Assembly (NCBI RefSeq): GCF_017349295.1 | Contig: NZ_JAFMPK010000044.1 | Location: 260,865 to 324,864 of the forward strand | DNA from: Myceligenerans salitolerans | GTDB taxonomy: Bacteria > Actinomycetota > Actinomycetes > Actinomycetales > Cellulomonadaceae | Length of the DNA stretch: 64,000 bases | Direction: 5' to 3' | Part shown: in pieces, positions 17,808 through 27,522 of the stretch | Numbering within the stretch: the first letter of the stretch is position 1 | Layout: each line of letters opens with the position of its first letter | Program-made: the position numbers and the translations under genes | Notes under the pieces: model-generated | Told to the model about the DNA's origin: nothing | Databases searched by the model: none | Seen by the model: the letters and a program-made list of their open reading frames with translations, nothing else

Positions 17808-18898
17808 CTTCCATCCGCGTCGCGGTGGTCGGCGTAGGGAACTGTGCGTCGTCACTGATCCAGGGCGTGCACTACTACAAGGACGCCGATCCACAGGACA
17901 AGGTCCCGGGCCTCATGCACGTCCAGCTCGGCGACTACCACGTACGCGACCTCGAGTTCGTGGCGGCGTTCGACGTCGACGCGAAGAAGGTGGGCTTCGA
18001 TCTCGCCGAGGCGATCACGGCGTCGGAGAACAACACGATCAAGATCGCCGACGTGCCGCCGCTCGGGGTGACCGTGCAGCGGGGCCCCACGCTCGACGGT
18101 CTCGGCACCTACTACCGCGACACGATCGACGAGGCCGACGCGGAGCCCGTCGACGTCGTCGCCGCCCTGCGCGAGGCCCGGGTGGACGTTCTCGTGTCCT
18201 ACCTGCCGGTCGGGTCCGAGGAGGCCGACAAGTTCTACGCGCAGTGCGCCATCGACGCGGGTGTCGCGTTCGTCAACGCGCTGCCGGTGTTCATCGCCTC
18301 CGACCCGGAATGGGCCGCGAAGTTCGAGGCGGCGGGTGTGCCGATCGTCGGTGACGACATCAAGTCGCAGGTGGGAGCCACCATCACGCATCGCGTCCTG
18401 GCGAAGCTGTTCGAGGACCGCGGAGTCGTCCTGGACCGCACGTACCAGCTCAACGTGGGCGGCAACATGGACTTCAAGAACATGCTGCAGCGTGAGCGGC
18501 TGGAGTCGAAGAAGGTCTCGAAGACCCAGTCCGTCACGTCGAACCTGTCGGACGGGCCGCTCGCCGGCGTGAAGGACGACCGCAACGTGCACATCGGGCC
18601 GTCCGACTACGTCGCCTGGCTCGACGACCGCAAGTGGGCCTACGTGCGCCTGGAAGGACGCGCGTTCGGCGAGGTCCCGTTGAACCTGGAGTACAAGCTC
18701 GAGGTGTGGGACTCACCGAACTCGGCGGGAATCATCATCGACGCGGTGCGCTGCGCGAAGATCGCGAAGGACCGCGGCCACGGGGGCCCCGTGCACCCGG
18801 CGTCGACGTACTTCATGAAGTCACCGCCCGAGCAGCGCGAGGACACCGAGGGGCGCGCCCGCCTGGAGGCGTGGATCCGCGGCGACGAGACGGCCTGA
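17804..18898 (+). CDS. ino1: Inositol-1-phosphate (myo-inositol-3-phosphate) synthase
   Basis: 364 residues, the compact actinobacterial/archaeal size. Rossmann NAD-binding start [17 protein letters not shown], then [37 protein letters not shown] and [12 protein letters not shown], all typical of MIPS. It converts glucose 6-phosphate to inositol 3-phosphate, the first step toward mycothiol and phosphatidylinositol. Coupling to the upstream PadR gene suggests direct regulation of inositol supply. Confidence 0.96.
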   Translation: MTSIRVAVVGVGNCASSLIQGVHYYKDADPQDKVPGLMHVQLGDYHVRDLEFVAAFDVDAKKVGFDLAEAITASENNTIKIADVPPLGVTVQRGPTLDGLGTYYRDTIDEADAEPVDVVAALREARVDVLVSYLPVGSEEADKFYAQCAIDAGVAFVNALPVFIASDPEWAAKFEAAGVPIVGDDIKSQVGATITHRVLAKLFEDRGVVLDRTYQLNVGGNMDFKNMLQRERLESKKVSKTQSVTSNLSDGPLAGVKDDRNVHIGPSDYVAWLDDRKWAYVRLEGRAFGEVPLNLEYKLEVWDSPNSAGIIIDAVRCAKIAKDRGHGGPVHPASTYFMKSPPEQREDTEGRARLEAWIRGDETA

Positions 18899-18920
18899 CC
18901 GTCCCGCACCCGTACCGCCG

Positions 18921-18972
18921 ACCATGCCGTCCTGGTCGATGACAACGCTCCTGTCGACCAGGACGGCATGGT
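18921..18972. terminator. Perfect 19-bp hairpin between ino1 and the S8 protease gene
   Basis: ACCATGCCGTCCTGGTCGA pairs exactly with its inverse 18954-18972 around a 14-base loop. It lies between convergent genes (23 bases after ino1, 22 bases after the protease stop) and can terminate both. Confidence 0.8.
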
Positions 18973-18994
18973 CGCGCCCGGGCGGCGCGGGTCT

Positions 18995-21900
18995 CTAGCC
19001 GCAGTACTCCGTCAGGGTGAAGTCGTGGACCACCGTCCTGCCCTTGATGATCCGCACGCCGGACTTCATCTCCGGCAGGTAGCCGTCTGCCGAGCTGAGC
19101 AGTGTGAGCTTGTTGTTCGACACCCCCATCCAGCGGGCGTAGCCACCGTCGGGTCCGGTCACCAGTGTGACGTCGTACTCCGAACCGTCGAGCTTCACGA
19201 AGGCTCCCTCCAGCGGCGCCGGATCGCCCTCACAGGGCCGGCCCGTGACCGTGCCGGTGATCTTGCCCCAGTTCTTGGGCGGCTTCACCGACATCGACAC
19301 GTTCACCCGCGGTGCCGTGTACGGCGTCGAGCCGTTCGCGACCACCGCCGACTCGTACGTACCCGGCTGGTCGACCCGCGTGCTGTCCATCGCGACCTGG
19401 ATCGTGGCCGACTCGCCCGGCTCGAGCGAGAACACCGGTGGCTGCACGTCGAGCCACGGCACGTCGACCGACGTCTCGCCGGTGACGTTCATGACCGCGT
19501 GCATGTCGGGGAAGCCGAGGTCCGCGACCTCCGCGGGCTCGGGGTTCCCGCACGTCTCGCTCGCGAGATAGGTGGGTGCCGTCTCCGGCTCCGTGTTCGA
19601 GCCGACGAAGAACAGCGGCCCGTCCGGCACGGCCACCTCGACCACGAGAGTGCTGCCCGCGGGCGCCGTTCCCTCGACGGGCACGTCGACGAGCGTGAGC
19701 TCCGCGTCCTCCAGCTCCGCCGTGGCCGAGCCGAGGAGCTCCATGTTCTCGTAGAGCAGCTCGCCGTCCAGCGTGTACAGGTTGACGGTCACCTCGGTGC
19801 CCGGATCCGCGCTCTCGACGCCGAAGGACACGTTCGTCACGGCGAACTCCCCGCCGATGCCGAAGTCCTCCAGCGTGAAGGTGCGCAGCACCTGCGTCGC
19901 CGCACCCACGCACGCCACCGAGTTGCCCAGCACGATCTCCTGGGAGGAGGAGTGCGTGATCGTCGTTCCCTCACCGGCGAGCAGGGCCGGCGTCGGCTCG
20001 GGCGTCACGGCCTTTCCGCCCTGCTCGTTCCGCGTGTAGCGCTCGGCTCCTGCGTCCGACGGCCCCATGCGCGACGACGCCGTCCGGTTCGCCGCGTCCG
20101 GCCCGTCCGACGACGGCGCGGGCGCGGTGCCGACCTCAGTCGCAGTCCGCTCGACGCCCTTGATCACGCCGCCGGAAGCACCGGACGACAGGATCTCGAA
20201 GTCGGACGACCCGGGATACACCTCCACCTCGGCGGACGCCGTGCCTTCGTTCGTCACGGTGAACCGGCCGAAGCCCGTCCCGCCGAGCACCATCTCGTCG
20301 GACACCTGGTCCGGCGTCACGGCGAGCCGCGGCGCCGCGAGGTCGACGTCGTGCCGAGTGATCTCGTCCGCGGTGACCCGCACCGGGGAGTCGTCCGAGA
20401 CATAGCCGCGGCCCTCCACGGAGACGGTCCGGTCACCCGCGGGAGCGAACAGCGAGTAGTAGCCGGGGCGCACGTGGGTGTTGGCGGGGTCCGTCGTCTC
20501 CACGCCCGCGTCCGGGAACTCGGTGTCGGCCACGGTCGCGCCGACCACGCCGTCACCCGTGTTCCGGTCGGTGACGTGGCCGGAGACCAGTCCGCCCTCG
20601 ACCGGGAGGCACTCACCGAACCCGACGTTGTCGATCTGCCACCAGAAGCCGAAGAAGGCGTCGCCGAGGTGGAAACGGACCAGCGCGTCACCGTCCCCTC
20701 CGGCGGCCGACAGGTCGACCCGCATCGGGCCCTGTGCCGGCGCCGTCTGGTGCAGCACCGTCTGCCACGTCTCGCCGCCGTCCACGGACAGGTCGACGTC
20801 GGCGTACTCGCCGAACGTGTCGAATGCCTGGTCGAACGTCAGCGCGGGCGCGGACATCCCCGAGAAGTCCAGCGGTGCTGTCGTCAGGGTCGTGTCCTGG
20901 TGCCCGTCCGGGCCGTAGGCGTCACTGTTGACCTCGGCGAACAACCCCTCGCCCCCGGTCATGTTGCCGTAGCCGAAGGCGTCGTCGAACGTCCACACCT
21001 CGCCGGTACCGGCGAGGTCCTCCACGGTCCAGCCCTCGGGCACCTCGCCGGTCTCGAACTCCTCGACCGGGATGCCCGCGCCACCGAACTCGTACCCGGG
21101 TGCGACGCACGCCGCGGTGACCTGTGCGGCGACGTCGTGCACCACGGGCCCGGCGGGCACCTCCACGGGCGCACGCGCCGTCGCATAGCCCGCGACCGTG
21201 GGCTCGACGACCACGGTGTGCGTCGCGTTCGCCGGCACCTCCAGCGTGTACTCGCCGGTGAACGGGTCGCTCCACGCCGAGTAGCTCGCGGGAGCCTCGG
21301 CGATCCGTACCTTCGCGCCGAGCGGCCAGCCGTGCCCGGAACCGTCAGTGACGGTGCCGGTCATGGTGGTCACCGGCGCGCGCTCGAGAACGACGTCGGC
21401 GGTGGCGGTCCCGCCGTCGGACACCTCGAAGTCCTCGGCGGTGGCGGCGACGAAGCCGAACGCCTCGACCACGAGGTCGTACGTGCCGGCCGGGAGCAGG
21501 ATGCGGAACGTCCCGGAGGCGTCGGTCGCGGTGGAGCGGTCTCCGACGGTGACGGTGGCGCCGTCGACCGGCTCGCCGTCGGCGTCGGTGACGGTTCCCT
21601 CGATGTGACCGCGCTCCTCCTCACCTGCCGCCTCGACCAGCGCCAGGACGTCGAGATCGCCTTCGCCGTAGACGTTGTTGTCGTCCGGTGTGCCGCCGCA
21701 CTCGTCGTCGGCGTGGTCGACGGCCGAGGCGTCGAGCAGGTCCCTGGTGGCAGGGATGTCACCGATGAGGCTCGGCACCGCCGACCACAGCACCGCCACG
21801 GCACCCGTGACGTGCGGCGCCGCCATCGAGGTGCCCGACGCGATCTCGTAGCCACCACCCGGGACCGAGGAGCGGACGTCCTGGCCGGGCGCCGCGATGT

Positions 21901-23140
21901 CCGGCTGGACGATGCCCGCCTCTCCGGGACCGCGTGACGAGAACGCGGCGATCTCGCCGTCGGAGGTCGTGGCGCCCACGGAGTAGGTGGCGACGTTGGC
22001 ACCCGGCGAGGAAACGCTCTGGCAGCCGGCCTCTCCCTCGTTCCCCGCTGCCCAGACGCCGAAGATTCCCGCGGCCTCCCAGGCCGCGACCTCGTCGGCG
22101 AAGAAGTCGTTGATGTCTCCCGGGAGCTGGGAACCCCAGGAGTTGTTCACGACGTGCGGCCGCAGCGCGGGGTTCGCCTGGCTGCCGTCCGCGCGGGTCG
22201 GCGCGAGGATCCACTGGCCGGACGCGAGCAGGTCGGCATCGGAGCAGGTGTCGCAGCCGTTGGCCGCGATCCACTCCGCACCTGGCGCGACGCCGATCTG
22301 GTTCTCGGCGCCGTCGTCCCCGACCATCGTGCCCATCACGTGGGTACCGTGACCGGCGCTGTCGCACGGCTCGCCCCCGCACCTGCCCGATGCGTCGAAC
22401 CAGTTGTAGTCGTGGTCGACGGCGCCCTCGCCGGCCGCCCCACGGTAATGGTCGGCCAGGGCCGGGTGCTCCAGGTCGGCACCGGAGTCGACGGTGGCCA
22501 CGGTGATGCCCTCGCCCGTGAAACCCCGGTCCCATGCCGCCGGAGCGTTGATCGCCTCGACGCCCCACTCGACGGACGCCGCATCGACGTCGCCCGTGGA
22601 CCGCCGCTCGACGGGATCGATCGGCCGGACGGCGACGCGTTCGTGCACCGAGGCCACCTCGGGCTCGGCGGCGAGCCGCGTGGCGAGCTCCAGGTCGCCG
22701 TCGGTCACCAGGATCGAGTTGTTGATCCAGTAGGACTCGTACCGGGCACCGGCCGAGCGCAGTTCCGCGACGACGTCGGCCTGCGACCGCTTGGCGGACG
22801 CGGTCAGCTCCTCGTAGACGTACCTGCCGCGCGCGCCCCAGTCGGTGATGGTGCTCGCGCGCTCGAGGTCGGCGGTCTGCTCGAAGCGAATCCAGAACTC
22901 ACCGGACCTCCCGGTGCCGAGGCGGCTGCGGAGGGTCTCGGTGAGTTTGTTCGTCCCGGCGGCCGAACCCGCCGCGTCGTCGGTGGTTCGCTCGTGGGTG
23001 ACTGCGCCGGCGGTGCTCGGCAACCCGGCCGGCTGGCCGGCGAGCGCCGGGGCGGCACTCACCGCCGAGGCGGCCACGAAGGAGAGCGCTGTCGCCAGGG
23101 CGGCGGCGGCTCTCCTTCCGGGCATGGTGCGACGTCGCAT
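18995..23140 (-). CDS. Giant secreted S8 (subtilisin-like) protease, paralogue A
   Basis: 1381 residues from ATG 23140 with SD AGGAGG; a longer reading to 23173 is less likely. A signal peptide ends near SAAPALAG. An inhibitor-like propeptide is followed by the catalytic domain with all three residues: Asp in VATVDSGADLEHPA (about 218), His in GHGTHVMGTM (about 264), Ser in SGTSMAAPHVTGA (about 438), plus the oxyanion Asn in AAGNEG. C-terminal to it are carboxypeptidase-regulatory-like repeats (GHIEGTVTDADGEPVDGATV and VSGHVTDRNTGDGVVGATV) and a MAM-like segment. There is no LPxTG, so it should be released. Paralogue B lies directly upstream in the same direction. Confidence 0.9.
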   Translation of the reverse strand: MRRRTMPGRRAAAALATALSFVAASAVSAAPALAGQPAGLPSTAGAVTHERTTDDAAGSAAGTNKLTETLRSRLGTGRSGEFWIRFEQTADLERASTITDWGARGRYVYEELTASAKRSQADVVAELRSAGARYESYWINNSILVTDGDLELATRLAAEPEVASVHERVAVRPIDPVERRSTGDVDAASVEWGVEAINAPAAWDRGFTGEGITVATVDSGADLEHPALADHYRGAAGEGAVDHDYNWFDASGRCGGEPCDSAGHGTHVMGTMVGDDGAENQIGVAPGAEWIAANGCDTCSDADLLASGQWILAPTRADGSQANPALRPHVVNNSWGSQLPGDINDFFADEVAAWEAAGIFGVWAAGNEGEAGCQSVSSPGANVATYSVGATTSDGEIAAFSSRGPGEAGIVQPDIAAPGQDVRSSVPGGGYEIASGTSMAAPHVTGAVAVLWSAVPSLIGDIPATRDLLDASAVDHADDECGGTPDDNNVYGEGDLDVLALVEAAGEEERGHIEGTVTDADGEPVDGATVTVGDRSTATDASGTFRILLPAGTYDLVVEAFGFVAATAEDFEVSDGGTATADVVLERAPVTTMTGTVTDGSGHGWPLGAKVRIAEAPASYSAWSDPFTGEYTLEVPANATHTVVVEPTVAGYATARAPVEVPAGPVVHDVAAQVTAACVAPGYEFGGAGIPVEEFETGEVPEGWTVEDLAGTGEVWTFDDAFGYGNMTGGEGLFAEVNSDAYGPDGHQDTTLTTAPLDFSGMSAPALTFDQAFDTFGEYADVDLSVDGGETWQTVLHQTAPAQGPMRVDLSAAGGDGDALVRFHLGDAFFGFWWQIDNVGFGECLPVEGGLVSGHVTDRNTGDGVVGATVADTEFPDAGVETTDPANTHVRPGYYSLFAPAGDRTVSVEGRGYVSDDSPVRVTADEITRHDVDLAAPRLAVTPDQVSDEMVLGGTGFGRFTVTNEGTASAEVEVYPGSSDFEILSSGASGGVIKGVERTATEVGTAPAPSSDGPDAANRTASSRMGPSDAGAERYTRNEQGGKAVTPEPTPALLAGEGTTITHSSSQEIVLGNSVACVGAATQVLRTFTLEDFGIGGEFAVTNVSFGVESADPGTEVTVNLYTLDGELLYENMELLGSATAELEDAELTLVDVPVEGTAPAGSTLVVEVAVPDGPLFFVGSNTEPETAPTYLASETCGNPEPAEVADLGFPDMHAVMNVTGETSVDVPWLDVQPPVFSLEPGESATIQVAMDSTRVDQPGTYESAVVANGSTPYTAPRVNVSMSVKPPKNWGKITGTVTGRPCEGDPAPLEGAFVKLDGSEYDVTLVTGPDGGYARWMGVSNNKLTLLSSADGYLPEMKSGVRIIKGRTVVHDFTLTEYCG

Positions 23141-23158
23141 GGAGCCTCCTGCGATCTG

Positions 23159-23179
23159 GCGCCCGTGGACCACGGGCGC
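23159..23179. promoter_or_regulatory. 21-base palindrome in the 5' leader of S8 protease A
   Basis: GCGCCCGTGG-A-CCACGGGCGC is an exact 10-1-10 palindrome ending 19 bases before the start codon. As RNA it would be a stable hairpin just upstream of the SD; as DNA it could be an operator. Confidence 0.4.
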
Positions 23180-23185
23180 GACGGC

Positions 23186-23207
23186 AACCGTTGGATAACG
23201 GTTGGAT
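23186..23207. promoter_or_regulatory. Direct and inverted repeats upstream of S8 protease A
   Basis: AACCGTT-GGAT-AACGGTT is an exact inverted repeat, overlapping two direct copies of GTTGGAT (23190-23196 and 23201-23207). It lies in the promoter region of the protease gene and may bind a regulator. Confidence 0.35.
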
Positions 23208-23331
23208 CACACCGTGGCCCACTTCGGGGTGACCGGCAAGGAAAGTCAGCGCCTTGTGGATTAATCTTCACATATAGCTCGAACAGGGCCAGTACCGGCC
23301 AGGACTCGGCCCGCCGAAGCACGTACGGCAA

Positions 23332-23370
23332 CGGCCCGGCCGTCCGTCCACAGGACGTACGACCGGGCCG
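23332..23370 (-). terminator. Hairpin after S8 protease B
   Basis: A 12-bp stem with one mismatch (CGGCCCGGCCGT against ACGACCGGGCCG) contains an inner GTCC-ACA-GGAC stem. It lies 28 bases after the stop of protease B on the minus strand and separates it from protease A. Confidence 0.65.
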
Positions 23371-23397
23371 AAAGGTTGCCCGTAGGGTCAGGTCACA

Positions 23398-26300
23398 CTA
23401 GACGAGCGCGTCGAGCGCGAAGTCGTAGGTGACGGTCTGACCGCGGACGATCGTGCCGGTCCTGACCTGTGGCACGTACCCGTCCTTGGCGACGATCATG
23501 GTGAGAGCGTTGTTGGACACCCCCATCCAGTACTCGTAGGTGCCGTCGCCGCCGGTGACGAGCGTGACGTCCTTCTCGAGGCCGTCGAGGTGCACCGTGG
23601 CGCCGTCGAGCGGCGTCCCCGCGCCGTCGGCGACGGTGCCGGTGATCTTGCCCCAGTTCCCCGGCGGGTTCGCCGTCAGCGTCGCCGCCACGGTCGGCTC
23701 GGCGTACGGCGTGTCGGCCCCCAGCACCACGTCGGCGGTGTAGGTCCCCGGCTGGTCGACCGCACGCGGGTCGATGGTCGCGACGATCCGGACGGACTCA
23801 CCCGGATCGAGCGTGACCGAGCCCGGCTGGGCGTCGAGCCAGGCCGCGTCGCCGCCACCGGCACCGCCGGTGCTGCCGGACACGTTCATCACGATGTGCA
23901 TGTCCGGCCAGCCGATCGAGTCGGTCGCCGCCGGCTCGGCGATCCCGCAGTCGTCCGCCTTGAGGTACGACGGCGCCGTCTGCCCGTCCCCGTTCGATCC
24001 GATGTAGAACACACCGCCGGTGTCCTGGAGGTTCGGCGTGACGACCTCCACGACGAGGGTGCCGCCCGAGATCTCCCCCTCGACCGGGACGCTGACCATG
24101 GACAGGGTCTGCGCCTCGATGTCGACCTGCGCGGAGCCCAGCTGCTCCAGGTTCGCGTAGACGAAGTCGTCGCCGACCAGCTGGTAGAGGTTGACGGTCA
24201 GGGTCTGTGCCGTCGCCTCCTCGATGCCGAACGACACCTCCGACACGGCGAACGAGCCGTCGATACCGAAGTCGCTCAGTGTGAACGTCCGCAGGAAGCT
24301 GTTCTCCGAGGTGCCGAACGCGTTCCCGCACGACGCGGAGTTGAGCGCCACGACCTCCTGCGACGTCGAGTGCGTGATGGTGGTCTCCGCCTGCGGGACC
24401 GAGACCGCGGGGAAGGCCGAGACACCGGCGTCGAGCGACGACGTGCTCAGCCCACCGCGGGAGCCACGGGAGCCCCCGATCGAGACGCCCGGCTCCTGCG
24501 AGTCGAGCTCGGTGGCCTCACCCTCGACGTGGTTGATCACCCCGGCCGAGCCGCCGCCGAGACCGAGCATGTCGAAGTCGCCGCCGGCGGTTCCGACGGA
24601 GAGGTCGGCAGGTGCCGAGCCCTCGTTGGCCACCACGAAGCCACGCGTGGCCGGGGCACCCCCGAGCCGCTTGGTGACGGAGACGGCCTCCTTGTCGACG
24701 GTGAGCAGGCCCGCCTTGAGCTGGGCGTTGCGGCTCTTCGCCTCGCCGTCCTCCGCCAGCGTCACCCGCTTGTCGACGGTGACGTAGTCGTCGGCGGAGA
24801 ACTCGAGGTCGTACTGCCCCAGCGCCACGACCGCCGAGTACCTGCCGTCGTCACCCGTCGTGAGCGTGTCGGCCGAACCGTCCGCGCCGGTCATGGTGAC
24901 CGTCGCTCCGGCGACCGGGTCCTTGGTGTTGTGGTCCTTCACGATGCCCGACAGGGTCGCCAGCGGCGGCGCGTCGTACGTGACGGACAACCCCTCGGAC
25001 AGCGCCGCCGAGTTGTACGAGTACTCGAGGCCGACGGCGCCGGCCTCGTCCTCGATCCCGACCGTCGCCGAGGACCCCGCGGCGGTGTCCCCGCCACCGG
25101 CGAGCTCGCCGTACCCGAGGACGATGTCGCCGTCCGCGAGCAGGGTGACGGAGAAGTCGAGCCGGGCGTCCCGGTCGCCGTAGAGAGCGACGTCCCGGAA
25201 CTCCAGCACGTACGCGTCCGTGCCGTCCACGGTGGTGGTGCCCTCGTAGAGACCCGACTCGCCCGAAACGAAGTAGAGGTCGTCCCAGAACGGGTAGATC
25301 GCGGCGTTGGGCACGGACGTGGCCGGGATCGACACGTTCGAGTAGGCCGTCGTGGCGGCCAGGAAGTTCACGTGGCCGTTGGTGGTGACGTGTGCGGTGT
25401 CGTAGGACTCGCCGTAGAAGGTGAAGTCGAACGGCAGCGACACGGTGGTGGAGCCGTCGTCTCCGGAGAGGCCCGTGTCCGTGTCGCCCTGCAGGTACTC
25501 ACCGGTCGACACCGAGCAGGAGTAGCCGCGCTCGTCGACCAGTGCCTCGATCGTCACGGGCACCTCCAGGTCGCCGTCGACGACGACGTCCTCCGCGAAC
25601 GACGAGGCGCAGCCGCCCATGGTCACCGAGAGCGGGTACGTGCCCTCCGGCACGTCGGCGAACGCGAACGAGCCGTCCTCCGCGGTCGTGACGTCGTCGA
25701 AGTGGCTGCCCAGGCTCACCGGGGCACCCGCCACCGGACCGCCGTCGGCGAACGTCACCACACCCGACACGCTGTGCCGCGGAGCGGCCTCCAGCGTGAT
25801 CGGGACGGTGACGGTCTCGTCCTCGGCCACCGTCACCGGCTCCGAGGTGGAGTCCAGGTAGCCGAAAGCCGACGCCGACACGTCGTAGTCGCCCGCGACG
25901 ACGGTCGCGCTGAAGGCGCCGTCCTCACCGGTGGTGACGGTGCGGTCGCGCTCCCCGTCGAGCAGCACGGTCGCACCGGCGATCGGCGCGTCGGCCGCGT
26001 CGGTCACGGTGCCCTCGACGGTTCCGGTGCCCGCGGTCGGGGCGGCGTCGATCGCCGCGGCGATGTCGAGCTTGCCCTCGCCCCAGACGTGGTTCTCCCC
26101 GGCCGTGCCGCCGCACTGCAGGTCCTCGGTGTCGATGGCGGTCTGGTTCAGGACCGCCTTGGTGCCCTCGATGTCACCGACGAGGGCCGGCGCGGCGCTC
26201 CACAGCAGCGCGACGGCGCCCGCGAGGTGCGGGGTCGCCATCGAGGTGCCGCTGGAGTTCGAGTATCCGCCACCCGGAACGGACGAGCGCACGTTGACGC

Positions 26301-27522
26301 CCGGCGCGGCGATGTTCGGCGTGGTCACACCGTTCTCCCCCGGACCGCGCGACGAGAAGCTCGCGATGTTGCCGTTCACGTCGTAGGCACCCACGGCGTA
26401 GGTGTTCTCGTACTCGCCGGGGAACCGTGCCGTCTCGCACGCCGATCCCTCGTTACCCGCGGCCCACGCGCCGAAGATGCCCGCCGCGTCCCACGCCAGG
26501 GTCTCGTCACGCATCCAGCCGTACGGATCGGGTGCGCCGGGCGGGATGCCCCACGAGTTGTTGATGACGTGCGGGCGCATGGCCGGGTCCGGATCGCTGC
26601 CGTCCGCGCGGGTCGGGGCGAGGAACCACTGCGCGTCGGCGAGATAGTCGTCGCGCGTGCAGCCGGCGTTGTCGATGCAGTTGGCCGCGATCCACGTCGC
26701 GTCCGGCGCGACGCCGACCTGGTTGCCGGCGCCGTCGTCACCCACCATGGTGCCGGTGGTGTGCGTGCCGTGACCCTGCGTGTCGCACGGGCTTCCCCCG
26801 CAACCGCCCGGGACGTCGAACCAGTTGTAGTCGTCGTCGATGCTGCCGTCCGCCCCCATGCCGCGGTACTTGTCCGCGAGGGCCGGGTGGCTCCCGTCGA
26901 CGCCGGTGTCGAAGCTCGCCACCGTGATGCCCGCGCCCGTGAAGCCCAGGTCCCACACCTCGGGAGCGTTGATCTCGCTGACGCCCCACTCCACGGCGGT
27001 GGTGAGCTTCTCGTTCGCCGGTTCCGTCTTCACCGGCGCGATCTCGAGCATCTCGAACTGCTCGTGGATGCCCTCGACGGCGCCGCTCGCCGCGACCCGG
27101 TCGGCCAGGGCGAGCGTGCCGTCCTCGACGTAGATGGAGTTGTTGATCCAGTAGGACTCGTAGTCGACACCGGCAGCCTCGAGCTGCTTGATGACGTCGG
27201 CCTGGGCGGCCTCGGAGGTCTCCTGCAGGGTGTCGACGACGTACCGGCCGCGTTCGGCCCAGTCGGCGATGTCCTTGGCGGGTTCGAGATCTGCCCGGTC
27301 GGTGAACTCGATCCAGAACGCTGCGGTCTTCTCCGACCGCAGCTGCTCGCGCGCGGCGGAGGTGAACTTCTTCTCCGGGTCGCCGGCGACGGCGGCGGTC
27401 AGATCGGTGCCTTGCTGGTGTGCGAACGCCGCGGGCGCGGCGGTCACGGCTGAAGTTGCGAGGAGCGCGATTGCCGCGGTGACGGCAGTGGTCGCGCGCC
27501 GCGCAATTCTGCGACGGTGCAT
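23398..27522 (-). CDS. Giant secreted S8 (subtilisin-like) protease, paralogue B
   Basis: 1374 residues from ATG 27522, with the same GGAGGCTCC-ATG start context as paralogue A. Signal peptide (TTAVTAAIALLATSAVTAAP), propeptide, then the catalytic triad in VASFDTGVDGSHPA, GHGTHTTGTM and SGTSMATPHLAGA. The C-terminal half holds carboxypeptidase-regulatory-like repeats (GTVEGTVTDAADAPIAGATV, LSGIVKDHNTKDPVAGATV), a nidogen-like segment (TTNGHVNFLAATTAYS) and a final part closely similar to A. No anchor motif. The two probably arose by tandem duplication and have since diverged in the middle domains. The role is probably degradation of extracellular protein; physiological substrates are unknown. 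Confidence 0.9.
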   Translation of the reverse strand: MHRRRIARRATTAVTAAIALLATSAVTAAPAAFAHQQGTDLTAAVAGDPEKKFTSAAREQLRSEKTAAFWIEFTDRADLEPAKDIADWAERGRYVVDTLQETSEAAQADVIKQLEAAGVDYESYWINNSIYVEDGTLALADRVAASGAVEGIHEQFEMLEIAPVKTEPANEKLTTAVEWGVSEINAPEVWDLGFTGAGITVASFDTGVDGSHPALADKYRGMGADGSIDDDYNWFDVPGGCGGSPCDTQGHGTHTTGTMVGDDGAGNQVGVAPDATWIAANCIDNAGCTRDDYLADAQWFLAPTRADGSDPDPAMRPHVINNSWGIPPGAPDPYGWMRDETLAWDAAGIFGAWAAGNEGSACETARFPGEYENTYAVGAYDVNGNIASFSSRGPGENGVTTPNIAAPGVNVRSSVPGGGYSNSSGTSMATPHLAGAVALLWSAAPALVGDIEGTKAVLNQTAIDTEDLQCGGTAGENHVWGEGKLDIAAAIDAAPTAGTGTVEGTVTDAADAPIAGATVLLDGERDRTVTTGEDGAFSATVVAGDYDVSASAFGYLDSTSEPVTVAEDETVTVPITLEAAPRHSVSGVVTFADGGPVAGAPVSLGSHFDDVTTAEDGSFAFADVPEGTYPLSVTMGGCASSFAEDVVVDGDLEVPVTIEALVDERGYSCSVSTGEYLQGDTDTGLSGDDGSTTVSLPFDFTFYGESYDTAHVTTNGHVNFLAATTAYSNVSIPATSVPNAAIYPFWDDLYFVSGESGLYEGTTTVDGTDAYVLEFRDVALYGDRDARLDFSVTLLADGDIVLGYGELAGGGDTAAGSSATVGIEDEAGAVGLEYSYNSAALSEGLSVTYDAPPLATLSGIVKDHNTKDPVAGATVTMTGADGSADTLTTGDDGRYSAVVALGQYDLEFSADDYVTVDKRVTLAEDGEAKSRNAQLKAGLLTVDKEAVSVTKRLGGAPATRGFVVANEGSAPADLSVGTAGGDFDMLGLGGGSAGVINHVEGEATELDSQEPGVSIGGSRGSRGGLSTSSLDAGVSAFPAVSVPQAETTITHSTSQEVVALNSASCGNAFGTSENSFLRTFTLSDFGIDGSFAVSEVSFGIEEATAQTLTVNLYQLVGDDFVYANLEQLGSAQVDIEAQTLSMVSVPVEGEISGGTLVVEVVTPNLQDTGGVFYIGSNGDGQTAPSYLKADDCGIAEPAATDSIGWPDMHIVMNVSGSTGGAGGGDAAWLDAQPGSVTLDPGESVRIVATIDPRAVDQPGTYTADVVLGADTPYAEPTVAATLTANPPGNWGKITGTVADGAGTPLDGATVHLDGLEKDVTLVTGGDGTYEYWMGVSNNALTMIVAKDGYVPQVRTGTIVRGQTVTYDFALDALV

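Noticed and set aside
23590..27453. 1287-codon open frame antisense to S8 protease B, and other very long frames (e.g. 1624-3381, 13992-16697, 18968-21937)
   Set aside because: They lie opposite or across well-supported genes, have Arg/Val/Gly/Asp-rich low-complexity translations, no SD and no domain motifs. Long spurious frames are expected in DNA this GC-rich.
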